Origin: ZCTH02-B3 sp036563895
GTDB taxonomy: Bacteria > Bacillota > Bacilli > Paenibacillales > Paenibacillaceae
Direction of reading: 5' to 3'
DNA length: 7,700 nucleotides
Assembly (NCBI GenBank): GCA_036563895.1
Contig: DATCLN010000023.1
Span: forward strand, 1 to 7,700
The notes under the pieces are model-generated. The model was not told where the DNA came from. It did no database searches and saw only the letters and a list, made by a program, of their open reading frames with translations. This document shows, piece after piece, positions 1 to 6,953 of this stretch (positions within the stretch are counted from its first letter, which is position 1; every line of letters starts with the position of its first letter). Both the position numbers and the translations under genes were made by a program.

Positions 1-491
1 ACCCGGGCCACCTGCTCGGCGATCTGGGACACCGCGCCGGCGGTCATGTTCTGATGCCCCTGAAAATAGCCGCGCATCATCGCGATGACCGGGAACAGCA
101 AAAGCGACGGGGCGATGGCGCGGATCGCGGCGGTCGCCTCCGGCACATCGGCCAGGCGCGCGTACCACGGCGCGACGATGTACAGCCCGGCCGTCATGAC
201 GATGCCGGCGCCCAGCCCGAACGCCAGGGCGGCCCGGTAGATCCGGGCTGCCTCTTCCTCCCGGCCCCATTCCAGCCGTTCCGACACCATTTTGCTCAGG
301 GCGCTGGGCACGCCCGCCGTCGCAATCACCAGCAGCAGCAAATAAATGTTGTTGGCCAGCCCGAAGGCGCTGCCGCCCACCCGGTCCAGCACGTAATCCA
401 GGGGCACCCGCTGGAACAGGCCGAGGGCGCGCGCCGTCAGGGCGGCCGCCGCCAGCACGATCGTTCCCTTGATGAGCGAATCCTTGCGCAC
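1..491 (-). CDS. MurJ/YtgP-type polysaccharide (lipid II) flippase, N-terminal part
   Basis: This is the first 163 codons of a multidrug/oligosaccharidyl-lipid/polysaccharide (MOP) superfamily flippase; the rest lies beyond the left edge. The family moves undecaprenyl-linked precursors across the cytoplasmic membrane, and B. subtilis YtgP (MurJ) is a lipid II flippase. Seen in the sequence: a short basic N-terminus (RKDSLIKGT) leading into the first helix, hydrophobic segments at about 10-25, 45-62, 88-110 and 126-140, the motif VPSALSKMVSERL at 61-73, and RGYFQGHQNM at 140-149 followed by AVSQIAEQVAR. This FQGHQ...VSQ..EQ block is characteristic of the YtgP/SpoVB group. The GTG at 491-489 is the first possible start after an in-frame stop, which is the thuA-like stop itself; a modest GGAAAGGCGG lies upstream. 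The gap to the upstream gene is 27 nt, so it is probably the distal operon gene. SpoVB is the main alternative; the VPSALSKMVSERL and FQGHQ blocks favour YtgP. Confidence 0.88.
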   Translation of the reverse strand, partial: MRKDSLIKGTIVLAAAALTARALGLFQRVPLDYVLDRVGGSAFGLANNIYLLLLVIATAGVPSALSKMVSERLEWGREEEAARIYRAALAFGLGAGIVMTAGLYIVAPWYARLADVPEATAAIRAIAPSLLLFPVIAMMRGYFQGHQNMTAGAVSQIAEQVAR

Positions 492-518
492 GTTCCCGCC
501 GCCTTTCCGTGCCGGGCT

Positions 519-1241
519 TTAGCTCAGCGGCTCCAGCGGCGGATGGTTGCCCCGCACGGGCCGCGCCGTCCCGGAAGGGGCGGCCCAGCGCACGCCGTTG
601 GCGATCACCCGCCGCACCAGCGGATGATAGAAGGTGGGGTACGTTTCATGCCCCGGCCGGAAATAGAAGATTTTGCCCCGTCCGCGCCGGAAGGTGCAGC
701 CGGAGCGGAACACCTCGCCGCCTTCGAACCAGCTGACCAGCACCAGCTCGTCCGGAGCCGGAATGTCGAAATGTTCGCCGTACATCTCTTCCGGTTTCAG
801 TTCGAAATATTCCGGCAGTCCCGCCGCGATGGGATGGGAGGGATCGACCACCCAGATGCGCTCCTTTTCGCCGGCCTCCCGCCATTTCAGATCGCAGGTG
901 GTGCCCATGAGCTTCCGGAAAATTTTCGAATGGTGGCCGGAATGGAGCACCACCAGCCCCATGCCGCCGTCCAGCACACGGCGGTGCACCCGTTCCACGA
1001 CGGCGTCGTCCACCTCCCGGTGGGCGATGTGGCCCCACCAGACCAGCACGTCGGTCTCCTCCAGCACTTCCTCCGCAAGGCCGTGTTCAGGCTCCGGCAA
1101 GGTCGCCGTGCGCACCCGGAAGCCGCCTTCCCGCTCGAGTCCGTCCGCGATGGCCCGATGGATGCCGTCCGGGTACACCTGGCGCACCTCTTCGTGGATC
1201 TGCTCATGGCGAAATTCGTTCCAGACCGTTACGCGGATCAT
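519..1241 (-). CDS. ThuA-like domain protein (trehalose-utilisation family)
   Basis: This 240-residue protein consists of a single ThuA-like domain, a class I glutamine amidotransferase-like fold named after a rhizobial trehalose-utilisation protein. Its biochemical role is not settled, so no reaction is assigned. Visible features: an N-terminal strand MIRVTVWNEF, then TDVLVWWGHIAH at 63-74, a nucleophile-elbow-like strand GLVVLHSGHHSK at 95-106 (no cysteine at the elbow, so not a classical amidotransferase), and a C-terminal block GKIFYFRPGHETYPTFY at 189-205 followed by HPLVRRVIANGVRWA, typical of ThuA proteins. The start is the ATG at 1241, with AAAGGAG seven nucleotides upstream. It overlaps the HAD stop as ATGA, so a longer upstream extension in this frame (to 1451) is not needed. 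It is probably translated together with the HAD phosphatase, which suggests a carbohydrate-related side function within an envelope operon. Confidence 0.9.
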   Translation of the reverse strand: MIRVTVWNEFRHEQIHEEVRQVYPDGIHRAIADGLEREGGFRVRTATLPEPEHGLAEEVLEETDVLVWWGHIAHREVDDAVVERVHRRVLDGGMGLVVLHSGHHSKIFRKLMGTTCDLKWREAGEKERIWVVDPSHPIAAGLPEYFELKPEEMYGEHFDIPAPDELVLVSWFEGGEVFRSGCTFRRGRGKIFYFRPGHETYPTFYHPLVRRVIANGVRWAAPSGTARPVRGNHPPLEPLS

Positions 1242-1993
1242 CCGTTTTCTCCTTTCAGGACGTAGCGCCGGATGACCAGGGCCACGCCGTCCTCCTCGTT
1301 CGTGGCGGTCACCGCGTCCGCGGCCCGCTTGACCGCTTCCTGCGCGTTCCCCATGGCCACGCCCAGCCCCGCCGCCCGGATCGCCGCCAGATCGTTCAGG
1401 CTGTCGCCGACGGCGACCGTTTCGGCCATGCCGACGCCAACAAGCCGACATACCTCTTCCAGGGCGGTGGCCTTGGAGACGCCGGCGGGATTGACCTCGA
1501 GATTGAGCGGAGACGAATTGGACAGCTCCAGCCCGCCCCAGGAGGCGATTTCATCCCAAAGGGCCTTGCGGAGCCGGTCATCCTCCGTGTGGATGCCGAA
1601 TTTCAGCCACTCCTGCCCGGCGATGTCGCCGGTCCAGCGCTCCTTGTTGAACAGGCCCTCCGTGGAATAGGCCCAAAACCAGACATCGTGAGACCGGGCC
1701 AGCCGGTACAGCCGTTCCACCGATTCCCAGGGAAGGCAGACGCGGCGGTGCAGCACATGCGGCCTTTTCCACACTTCGCCGCCGTTGACGGTGATCATCG
1801 GCGAATCCAGCCCCAGCTCTTCGGCATAGGGCAAGGTCCTGTAGATCGGCCTTCCCGTCGAAAGACAGATGATGACGCCGGCCTCCGCGGCGCGGCGGAC
1901 CCATTCGGCGTTGGCCCGGCTGATCCGCTCCCTGTCGTCCAGCAGGGTCCCGTCCATGTCCAGCGCCAGCAGCCGGTATGCCGGTTTGGTCAT
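1238..1993 (-). CDS. Cof-type HAD-IIB family phosphatase
   Basis: This is a 251-residue HAD hydrolase of the Cof/IIB type. The family dephosphorylates small phosphorylated metabolites such as sugar phosphates and cofactors in the cytoplasm; the substrate here cannot be read from sequence. All four HAD motifs are present: motif I LDMDGTL with the nucleophile Asp12 and the acid/base Asp14, motif II STGR at 45-48, motif III Lys174 in GVSKATAL, and motif IV GDSLNDL with Asp197 and Asp201. The IIB cap domain lies between about 80 and 165. The length is slightly below the usual 260-290 residues but complete. The ribosome-binding site GAGGTGA overlaps the last codons and stop of the penicillin-binding protein gene, only 9 nt separate the two genes, and the stop overlaps the next start as ATGA. 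Translation is therefore probably coupled on both sides. Confidence 0.93.
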   Translation of the reverse strand: MTKPAYRLLALDMDGTLLDDRERISRANAEWVRRAAEAGVIICLSTGRPIYRTLPYAEELGLDSPMITVNGGEVWKRPHVLHRRVCLPWESVERLYRLARSHDVWFWAYSTEGLFNKERWTGDIAGQEWLKFGIHTEDDRLRKALWDEIASWGGLELSNSSPLNLEVNPAGVSKATALEEVCRLVGVGMAETVAVGDSLNDLAAIRAAGLGVAMGNAQEAVKRAADAVTATNEEDGVALVIRRYVLKGENG

Positions 1994-2002
1994 TTTCCGC
2001 GT

Positions 2003-3982
2003 TCACCTCAGTCCGATTTCCCTGTCATAGGCGTCAAAAATTTTCCGCGCGATGGGCGCCGCCCCGTAGGCGCCGAAGCCGCCGTCCGGCACGACCACCG
2101 CCACGGCCAGCTTCGGTTTGTCCGCGGGCGCCCAGGCGATGAACACGGCGTTGTCCACCAGCCCGCGCTGCCCGACGCTTTGCTGGGAGGTGCCCGTTTT
2201 GCGCAGGAACGGATAAGGGAAGTCCTCGAACCCCTGCACCGGCACCCGCGACATCCCGTCTTCCACGACTTTCCAATATTCTTCGGGAAGTTCAACCCGG
2301 TTCAGCACTTCTTTTTCGAACTGCCACACCACGTTGCCGTCGGGATCGATGATGCGCTCCACGAACTGCGGTTTCACGCGCTCGCCCCGGCTGGCCAGCG
2401 TCGCCGCGTATTGAGCCAGCTGCAGGGCCGTATACCGGCCCAGCTGGCCGAACGAGGCGTACACCATGGCCGACTGCGGGCTGCCCTTTTCCGCTTCGTG
2501 AAAGTAGTCGATGACGCCGGCGGATTCCCCGGGCAGGCCGCTGCCCGTCGTCACGCCAAGGCCGAACTGTTTCATCCACCGGTCCCAGATTTCCACCGCT
2601 TCCCGGCCGTACTTCATGTACAGCTCGTTGCCCACCATCGACATGAACGCGTTGGACGACCGGGTGATCGCCGTGGCGGGCGTCAGCACGCCGTTGGCCG
2701 CGCCCCTGGCGTTGCGGACGATGGTTTCGTGGCCTTTGCGGCCGAACCGGAAATAGCCCGGATCGTTCCACTTCGTGTTTGGGGTGATGACCCCTTCGGC
2801 CAGCCCGACCAGCACGGTCAGCGGCTTCTGCGTAGACCCGAGGGGCACGAGGGAAGACGGGTGCTGGTCCCGCTCCTTTTTGTCCTTGTAAGGCGGGTAC
2901 ACCTGCCGGATCGTGCCGTTTTCGATGAACGGCTGCACTTCCTCGTAGGCTTTCGCGCTGATGCCGCCCTGCCAGATGTTCGGGTCGTAATCCGGCATGC
3001 TGGCCATCGCCACCACCCGGCCCGTCTCCACTTCCATGGCCACGGCGTAGCCCGTGATGGCGTAGGGCGCGTATTCCGACTTGTTGGTGGACGTGCGGAT
3101 TTTCTCCAGATGCTCCATGATCGCCCGCTGCGTCGCGAGCTGCACTTCCCGGTCAATGGTCAGGATCAGGCTGTTGCCCTTGACGGGAGGGGTCACCTCG
3201 GCCGGACCGATGATCTTGCTCTGGTTGTTGACCGGGTACATTTTCAGCCCGTTGCGGCCCCTGAGTTCCGTCTGGTACATCAGCTCCAGCCCGTTGTATC
3301 CGACTTCCTCGTCTTCGACGTACCGCAGGGCGGGATCCGTCTGGCCTTCGTTGATGTTTTTGTAAAATTCCAGATCGCGGGCTCCCCTCAGCTTCTTCAT
3401 GAAGCCGACCAGCTGGACGGCCACGCGGTCGGGGGCGTACTGGCGGATGCTTTCCTCGACGATGTCGATCCCCTTGAACTCGTCGCGGTGTTCCATGAGA
3501 TACGCGATTTCCCGCTCGGTCAGATCCGTCCTCAGCCGGCGCTGCATGTAGGAATAGTACACCTTGTTGCCGAAATCCATGGCCTCGAACACTTCTTCCG
3601 GGGTCGTCTTCGGCCGGTCCGGCGAGCCGTAGCGGTTGAACACTTCCGCGAGCCTGGCCGCCAGCGCCCGGCCTTCCTCTTCCTTCGTCCCCGGCTCGAT
3701 GGTGTAATACAGCGACTGGGTGGACGTGGAATAGGCGATGGGACGTCCTTCCGAATCGTAGATGTTGCCGCGGATCGGCGGAATCGCCACGGGCCTTGTC
3801 CCGATGCTTTCCTCCCGCTCGCGCATCGCGGGACCTTCCACGAACTGGAGGAACGCCAGGCGAACGATCAGCACGGAAAACAGGAAAAAGGTCGCGAAAA
3901 AAAACAGGTTCAGGCGAAAGGCGAAATTGCGGCGGTTGCGGATTTCCCTGTTTTGCGCTTCTTCGTTCAGCACACGGGCCAA
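2003..3982 (-). CDS. pbpA: Class B penicillin-binding protein, PbpA/PbpH (PBP2, MrdA-like) type transpeptidase
   Basis: This 659-residue D,D-transpeptidase cross-links peptidoglycan stems outside the membrane. The resemblance is to B. subtilis PbpA/PbpH and Gram-negative PBP2 (MrdA), the elongation-specific class B enzymes. A basic cytoplasmic tail (1-23) precedes one signal-anchor helix at about 24-46. The PBP dimer domain follows, with RGNIYDSEGRPIAYS at 71-85 and the VGYNGLELMYQTEL block at 227-240. The transpeptidase domain carries the three penicilloyl-serine motifs: STQK with nucleophile Ser383 and Lys386, SSN at 442-444, and KTGT at 595-598. It therefore looks catalytically intact. The start is a TTG at 3982, 8 nt after a perfect GGAAGGAGG; an ATG between them is out of frame and too close. 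It lies 36 nt after the transglutaminase-like gene and 9 nt before the HAD gene. The symbol is by family resemblance; mrdA would be the equivalent name under another convention. Confidence 0.92.
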   Translation of the reverse strand: MARVLNEEAQNREIRNRRNFAFRLNLFFFATFFLFSVLIVRLAFLQFVEGPAMREREESIGTRPVAIPPIRGNIYDSEGRPIAYSTSTQSLYYTIEPGTKEEEGRALAARLAEVFNRYGSPDRPKTTPEEVFEAMDFGNKVYYSYMQRRLRTDLTEREIAYLMEHRDEFKGIDIVEESIRQYAPDRVAVQLVGFMKKLRGARDLEFYKNINEGQTDPALRYVEDEEVGYNGLELMYQTELRGRNGLKMYPVNNQSKIIGPAEVTPPVKGNSLILTIDREVQLATQRAIMEHLEKIRTSTNKSEYAPYAITGYAVAMEVETGRVVAMASMPDYDPNIWQGGISAKAYEEVQPFIENGTIRQVYPPYKDKKERDQHPSSLVPLGSTQKPLTVLVGLAEGVITPNTKWNDPGYFRFGRKGHETIVRNARGAANGVLTPATAITRSSNAFMSMVGNELYMKYGREAVEIWDRWMKQFGLGVTTGSGLPGESAGVIDYFHEAEKGSPQSAMVYASFGQLGRYTALQLAQYAATLASRGERVKPQFVERIIDPDGNVVWQFEKEVLNRVELPEEYWKVVEDGMSRVPVQGFEDFPYPFLRKTGTSQQSVGQRGLVDNAVFIAWAPADKPKLAVAVVVPDGGFGAYGAAPIARKIFDAYDREIGLR

Positions 3983-3990
3983 GGCGCATC

Positions 3991-3999
3991 CCTCCTTCC
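3991..3999 (-). promoter_or_regulatory. Strong ribosome-binding site selecting a TTG start
   Basis: GGAAGGAGG on the minus strand matches the 16S rRNA 3' end almost completely. It sits 8 nt upstream of the in-frame TTG at 3982. An ATG at 3989-3987 lies only one base after it, in a different frame, and is too close to be used efficiently. The site therefore fixes the class B PBP start as TTG. Confidence 0.85.
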
Positions 4000-4018
4000 G
4001 TCGTCCGGTCGTGTCGCT

Positions 4019-5140
4019 TCATGCCTGCCGGATATGCGTCTTCTCGAAATCCGGCGGGTTGAACCAGTCGCCGGTCTGTGCCCACGTTGCGTCCAGGGGC
4101 ACCCAGGCGTCCTTCTCGCGCAGATAGACCTCGTTCCAGGCGTGGGGCCCGAAACCGCCCCGTCCGTCGGAGCCGAGACCGGTCACCACGCGGGCCTGAA
4201 GCCCGGCGGCGCGCGCCATCACGGCATACAGACGGGCGTAGTCGATGCACACGCCCTTGCGGGTCCGAAAAGTCTCTTCCGGCGTCTGTTCCCGCCATTC
4301 CCCGCGCTCTTCCCAGGCGCGGGCTTTCGCATGGTCATAGGCGATGCGCGTGCCGACCCAGCGGTACAGGGCGCGGGCCTTCTCCTCGTCGCTGTCCAGC
4401 CCGGCGGTGATCGCCATCGCGGCTTCCGCCGCGTCCGGCGGAATCTCCGCGTCGATCACCTCGTAGCGGCGCTGCCACAGCTCCCGCAGCTCTTCCCGCA
4501 AAGCGCCGGTGAGAACGGGCAGGCGCGTTTCGAGAAAATGGCCGGCCGCCGGCCGGATGATGCGGTCGGCAAGCCAACGGTACGGTTCGGACCGCTCAAT
4601 GTCGCCGGTGAACGGCCCCTGCGGAAACAGGGCGCAATATCCGTACAGCAGCGCGGCCGCCAGCGTCGCCCTTGCGACGCCCAGCGCGGCGCCCAGGATA
4701 CCGCCGGCCGCACGTCCGAACAGACCCCCGGAAGGCAGCAGGCGAAGGGGCAGAACGCCGATTTTCACGATCAGGCCGCCGATGAAGCCCGCCGCCGTGC
4801 GGATCAGCGGATAGGCCAGCAAAAACAGGACGGCAAACCTGAGCACCGGCAGATCGCGAAGTCCGGTGGCCACCGTGTAGATCAGCTGCGAAGCGAAGGA
4901 CGCCTCCGGCAGCGGCCGCTGCCAGTCGCGGGCGGCCAGCCAGCTGTAAACGTGCGGCGAAGCGTAAGCGGCGGCCCAGGCGGCCAGAACCAGCGATCCC
5001 AGCGTCAACAGGGTTCCCGCCGCGAAGGCGACCAGACCGGCGGCGGAACCCGACGCTCCGCGCAAGATGCCCTGGAAAAAAGAAACGGCGACGATGCCGA
5101 CGAGCAGGACCGTCGTGCCGCTGCCGAGAAACTCGTTCAT
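4019..5140 (-). CDS. Membrane-anchored transglutaminase-like (cysteine protease-fold) protein
   Basis: This 373-residue protein has an N-terminal membrane domain and a C-terminal transglutaminase-like domain. Hydrophobic segments lie at about 9-24, 34-59, 98-120 and 145-172. The first part (FFQGILRGASGSAAGLVAF) resembles CvpA-like membrane proteins, but this is only a resemblance. The soluble domain (about 235-365) carries the classic triad in order: Cys298 in RKGVCIDYARLY, His333 in GPHAWNEVYL, and Asp350 in WVPLDATWA. Bacterial members are mostly proteases or amide-bond enzymes rather than protein cross-linkers; the substrate is unknown. Four helices would put the N-terminus and the catalytic domain on the same side, but the side is not certain. 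The ATG at 5140 overlaps the stop of the upstream small membrane gene (ATGA) and has no strong Shine-Dalgarno of its own, so coupled translation is likely. The class B PBP follows after 36 nt, suggesting a role in the cell envelope. Confidence 0.88.
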   Translation of the reverse strand: MNEFLGSGTTVLLVGIVAVSFFQGILRGASGSAAGLVAFAAGTLLTLGSLVLAAWAAAYASPHVYSWLAARDWQRPLPEASFASQLIYTVATGLRDLPVLRFAVLFLLAYPLIRTAAGFIGGLIVKIGVLPLRLLPSGGLFGRAAGGILGAALGVARATLAAALLYGYCALFPQGPFTGDIERSEPYRWLADRIIRPAAGHFLETRLPVLTGALREELRELWQRRYEVIDAEIPPDAAEAAMAITAGLDSDEEKARALYRWVGTRIAYDHAKARAWEERGEWREQTPEETFRTRKGVCIDYARLYAVMARAAGLQARVVTGLGSDGRGGFGPHAWNEVYLREKDAWVPLDATWAQTGDWFNPPDFEKTHIRQA

Positions 5141-5559
5141 GATCCGGACGCCCGGGCCCGTTCCACAAACTCCCGGATGACATCGTCCATTTGCCAGGAT
5201 CCAAGGGGAATTCCCCGGTAGGCGACCCGAACCCTGTCCGATCCCGCCTCACCGGTCAGTTTCAGATCGGAAGCGGTGATTTCGAACGCGCCGCCGCCCA
5301 TCTCCCGGTACTCGGCGTTTTCCGCTCCCGCGGTCATCACGGAGATCGCTTCCCGTTTCAGCGTTTCGGTAAGATCGGTGACGCTGTAGCCCCCGTACGC
5401 CAGCACGCCGAGCACGATCACGATGACGAGCGCCCATTTCAGCACCGTTTTGACCAGTTTCAAAACGATTAAGATCACCGCCAGGGCGACCACCGCCACC
5501 ACCCAGTGATCCTGCAGCACCTGAAGCCAGGCTTCCGGGTTCCACAAGTCCGGGTTCAC
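5137..5559 (-). CDS. Small two-helix membrane protein of unknown function, first gene of the operon
   Basis: I do not recognise this 140-residue protein. It has a short N-terminus rich in Trp and acidic residues, a hydrophobic helix at about 19-34, a basic turn (KLVKTVLK, 34-41), a second helix at about 42-57, and a roughly 80-residue hydrophilic tail ending in DDVIREFVERARASGS. By the positive-inside rule the basic turn is cytoplasmic, which puts both termini outside. The start chosen is the GTG at 5559, with GGAGGT six nucleotides upstream. The in-frame ATG at 5598 would add 13 residues, but it has no ribosome-binding site and lies only about 7 nt after the expected transcription start. The stop overlaps the transglutaminase-like start by 4 nt, so the two proteins are probably made together and may interact. 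The tail repeats its polarity pattern as short beta-like segments (FEITASDLKL, DRVRVAYRGIPL), possibly a small extracellular domain. Confidence 0.8.
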   Translation of the reverse strand: MNPDLWNPEAWLQVLQDHWVVAVVALAVILIVLKLVKTVLKWALVIVIVLGVLAYGGYSVTDLTETLKREAISVMTAGAENAEYREMGGGAFEITASDLKLTGEAGSDRVRVAYRGIPLGSWQMDDVIREFVERARASGS

Positions 5560-5565
5560 GATCCA

Positions 5566-5571
5566 ACCTCC
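5566..5571 (-). promoter_or_regulatory. Ribosome-binding site deciding the GTG start at 5559
   Basis: GGAGGT on the minus strand, six nucleotides before the GTG at 5559. No comparable site precedes the upstream in-frame ATG at 5598, whose leader is AT-rich (AATCAAGATAA). The shorter reading of the first operon gene is therefore preferred. Confidence 0.75.
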
Positions 5572-5604
5572 ACCGGCCCGAAATGACGGCCAATCCATTT
5601 ATCT

Positions 5605-5617
5605 TGATTCTATTATA
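5605..5617 (-). promoter_or_regulatory. Probable sigma-A promoter (-10 box and start) of the envelope operon
   Basis: A perfect TATAAT lies at 5617-5612 within an AT-rich island (about 5598-5619) that stands out from the GC-rich surroundings. The transcription start would be near 5605 (A). The -35 region is poor: 17 bp upstream reads CGTGTT, so activation or another factor may be needed. The site is placed correctly to drive the minus-strand operon from its first gene. Confidence 0.65.
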
Positions 5618-5733
5618 TGAGCGCGCCCGGCCGCAACACGAGGGGGAAAGCGCGCGTTCGTCATAACGCCCGCCCCCTGCACGTACAGTAGGTAAGAGCG
5701 GGCGCGGGACAAACCTGCAGGAAGGAGCAGACG

Positions 5734-5772
5734 GTGGACAGACCGCCCGGTCGAACGGAGGTGGACGGGTGA
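5734..5772 (+). CDS. Possible 12-codon leader ORF with a Pro-Pro-Gly motif ahead of the MFS gene
   Basis: A GTG at 5734 follows GAAGGAG (5721-5727) with a 6-nt spacer to the GGAG core. It opens a short frame encoding M-DRPPGRTEVDG, ending in TGA at 5770-5772. That stop overlaps the GTG start of the MFS transporter in a GTGA arrangement, and the transporter's own GGAGGT (5757-5762) lies inside codons 8-10. PPG is a known ribosome-stalling motif relieved by EF-P. A translated leader could therefore couple or gate expression of the transporter. This is inferred from sequence signals only; the frame is short enough to arise by chance. Confidence 0.4.
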   Translation: MDRPPGRTEVDG

Positions 5773-6953
5773 AAACCGCCTTTTGGCTTTATCTTTTTCT
5801 GTTCGTGGCGTTTTTCGACCTCCATGCGCAATACCCGATGCTGACGCCGTTCGCCGTATCCCTCGGCGCCGCGCCGTCGTTCATCGGCCTGATGATGGGC
5901 ATGTATTCTCTCACTCACCTGCCGGGGAACCTTCTGGCCGGATTCGGCGTCGACCGCCTGGGCAGCCGGCTGTTCATCGCCGCCAGTCTCGTCGCCGTGG
6001 GAGCGTTGCTCGTCATCCAGGCCCGGGTGACCGACCCCTGGCAGCTCCTTGCGGTCCGCTCGGTCAGCGGCTTCGCCATCGCGTTTCTGTCTCCGGCCTG
6101 TCTGTCGCTGCTCGGCAGGCTGGCCCGCGACCGCATCATGCAGGGCAAGCTGATGGCGGTCAACGGGCTGGTGCATACGGTGGCGTCGGTGGTTTCTCCC
6201 GCCGCGGGAGCCTGGCTCGCCGCGCAGCTCGGCTTTGCGAAGACGTTCGCCGCCCTCGGCTGGGTGCTGATCGCCACCGGACTGTTTTCGTTATGGCTGG
6301 TCTCGGATTCTCCGCCCCGGCATGCGGCGGAACTGCCGTCATCCGGGCCGGCTCCGGCGCTTCCCGGGGCGAACGCCCCTTCGGGCGGCTTTCCCTGGAG
6401 CGTGCTGCTCTTGCCCCTTTCCCTCGCCTGCGCCCAGGGCATCCTCGCCTTCGAGCTGCCGTTCAAGGCCGGCGGCGAGGTGCACGACGCGATGCACACG
6501 GGCTGGCTGTTCACCCTGGTCAGCCTGGGCGCTCTTACCACATTGAGCCTGCTCGCCCTGCAGCGACTGCCGCCCTTTATGCGCACCGCGGCGGGCGCGG
6601 CGGCCATGGCCCTCTGCTTCTGGCTGCTCGCTTTCCTCCCGCCGGAAGGAGCGCTGCCCGTCCTCCTGTTCCTGCTGGGCATGACCAAGGGCGTCGCGAT
6701 TCCCGCGATGAACACGTTTCTCCTGCAACTCAGCGAGGCGTCGCGGTACGGGCGGACGTTCTCCGCCCTGTCCATCGCGGTCTCCATCGGCGCGTTCCTC
6801 GGTCCGCTGGCGGCCGGCTTGGTGCGGGACCATATTTCCCCCTATTTCCTCGCGTTTCTGGCGATCATGCTCGCCCTCCTGGCGCTCACGCCCCGTTCGT
6901 CCCTCGCCATCGACCAGGGGAGCAGGCCGTCGGTCCCGCCGTCCGGCGCATGA
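5769..6953 (+). CDS. Major facilitator superfamily (MFS) transporter
   Basis: This 394-residue protein fits a 12-helix MFS secondary transporter in the cytoplasmic membrane. The two six-helix halves (about 5-180 and 210-377) are joined by a Pro/Ala/Gly-rich cytoplasmic loop at about 180-209. Motif A between helices 2 and 3 is well preserved: G58-x3-D62-R63-x-G65-x-R67. A Pro/Gly-rich helix 5 segment (VSPAAGAWLAAQLGF, 142-156) resembles the drug-export type motif C, which would favour efflux. The substrate cannot be assigned. The start is a GTG at 5769 with GGAGGT six nucleotides upstream (5757-5762). It is transcribed divergently from the envelope operon across a 150-nt spacer, with no regulator gene beside it. 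The 14-residue hydrophilic C-terminus runs to a TGA at 6951-6953. It is immediately followed by a small hairpin. Confidence 0.9.
   Translation: MKTAFWLYLFLFVAFFDLHAQYPMLTPFAVSLGAAPSFIGLMMGMYSLTHLPGNLLAGFGVDRLGSRLFIAASLVAVGALLVIQARVTDPWQLLAVRSVSGFAIAFLSPACLSLLGRLARDRIMQGKLMAVNGLVHTVASVVSPAAGAWLAAQLGFAKTFAALGWVLIATGLFSLWLVSDSPPRHAAELPSSGPAPALPGANAPSGGFPWSVLLLPLSLACAQGILAFELPFKAGGEVHDAMHTGWLFTLVSLGALTTLSLLALQRLPPFMRTAAGAAAMALCFWLLAFLPPEGALPVLLFLLGMTKGVAIPAMNTFLLQLSEASRYGRTFSALSIAVSIGAFLGPLAAGLVRDHISPYFLAFLAIMLALLALTPRSSLAIDQGSRPSVPPSGA

Noticed and set aside
521..530. AGCTCAGCGG resembling a tRNA D-arm
   Set aside because: It is the C-terminal end of the ThuA-like gene read in reverse; no acceptor stem or TTCGA arm is found around it.
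1242..1451. Upstream extension of the ThuA-like gene inside the HAD gene
   Set aside because: The extra residues are Gly/Arg-rich shadow sequence; the ATG at 1241 has AAAGGAG at a 7-nt spacing and family-typical N-terminal residues.
1589..5221. A 1210-codon open frame on the plus strand opposite the operon (and a similar 403-codon frame at 54-1265)
   Set aside because: It runs antisense through four well-supported genes and across their boundaries, its product is rich in Arg, His, Pro and Gln with no recognisable domain, and such frames are expected opposite GC-rich coding sequence with G or C at third codon positions.
5641..5688. AGGGGG/CCCCCT inverted repeat (5641-5646, 5673-5678) and near-palindrome CTGCACGTACAG (5677-5688) in the divergent spacer as operators
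   Set aside because: Short, imperfect or of low complexity in GC-rich DNA, with no matching regulator gene nearby; not strong enough to call.
5656..5694. Plus-strand promoter for the MFS gene
   Set aside because: TACAGT and TAGGTA resemble weak -10 boxes, but no -35 match occurs at 16-18 bp spacing; the real promoter could not be located.
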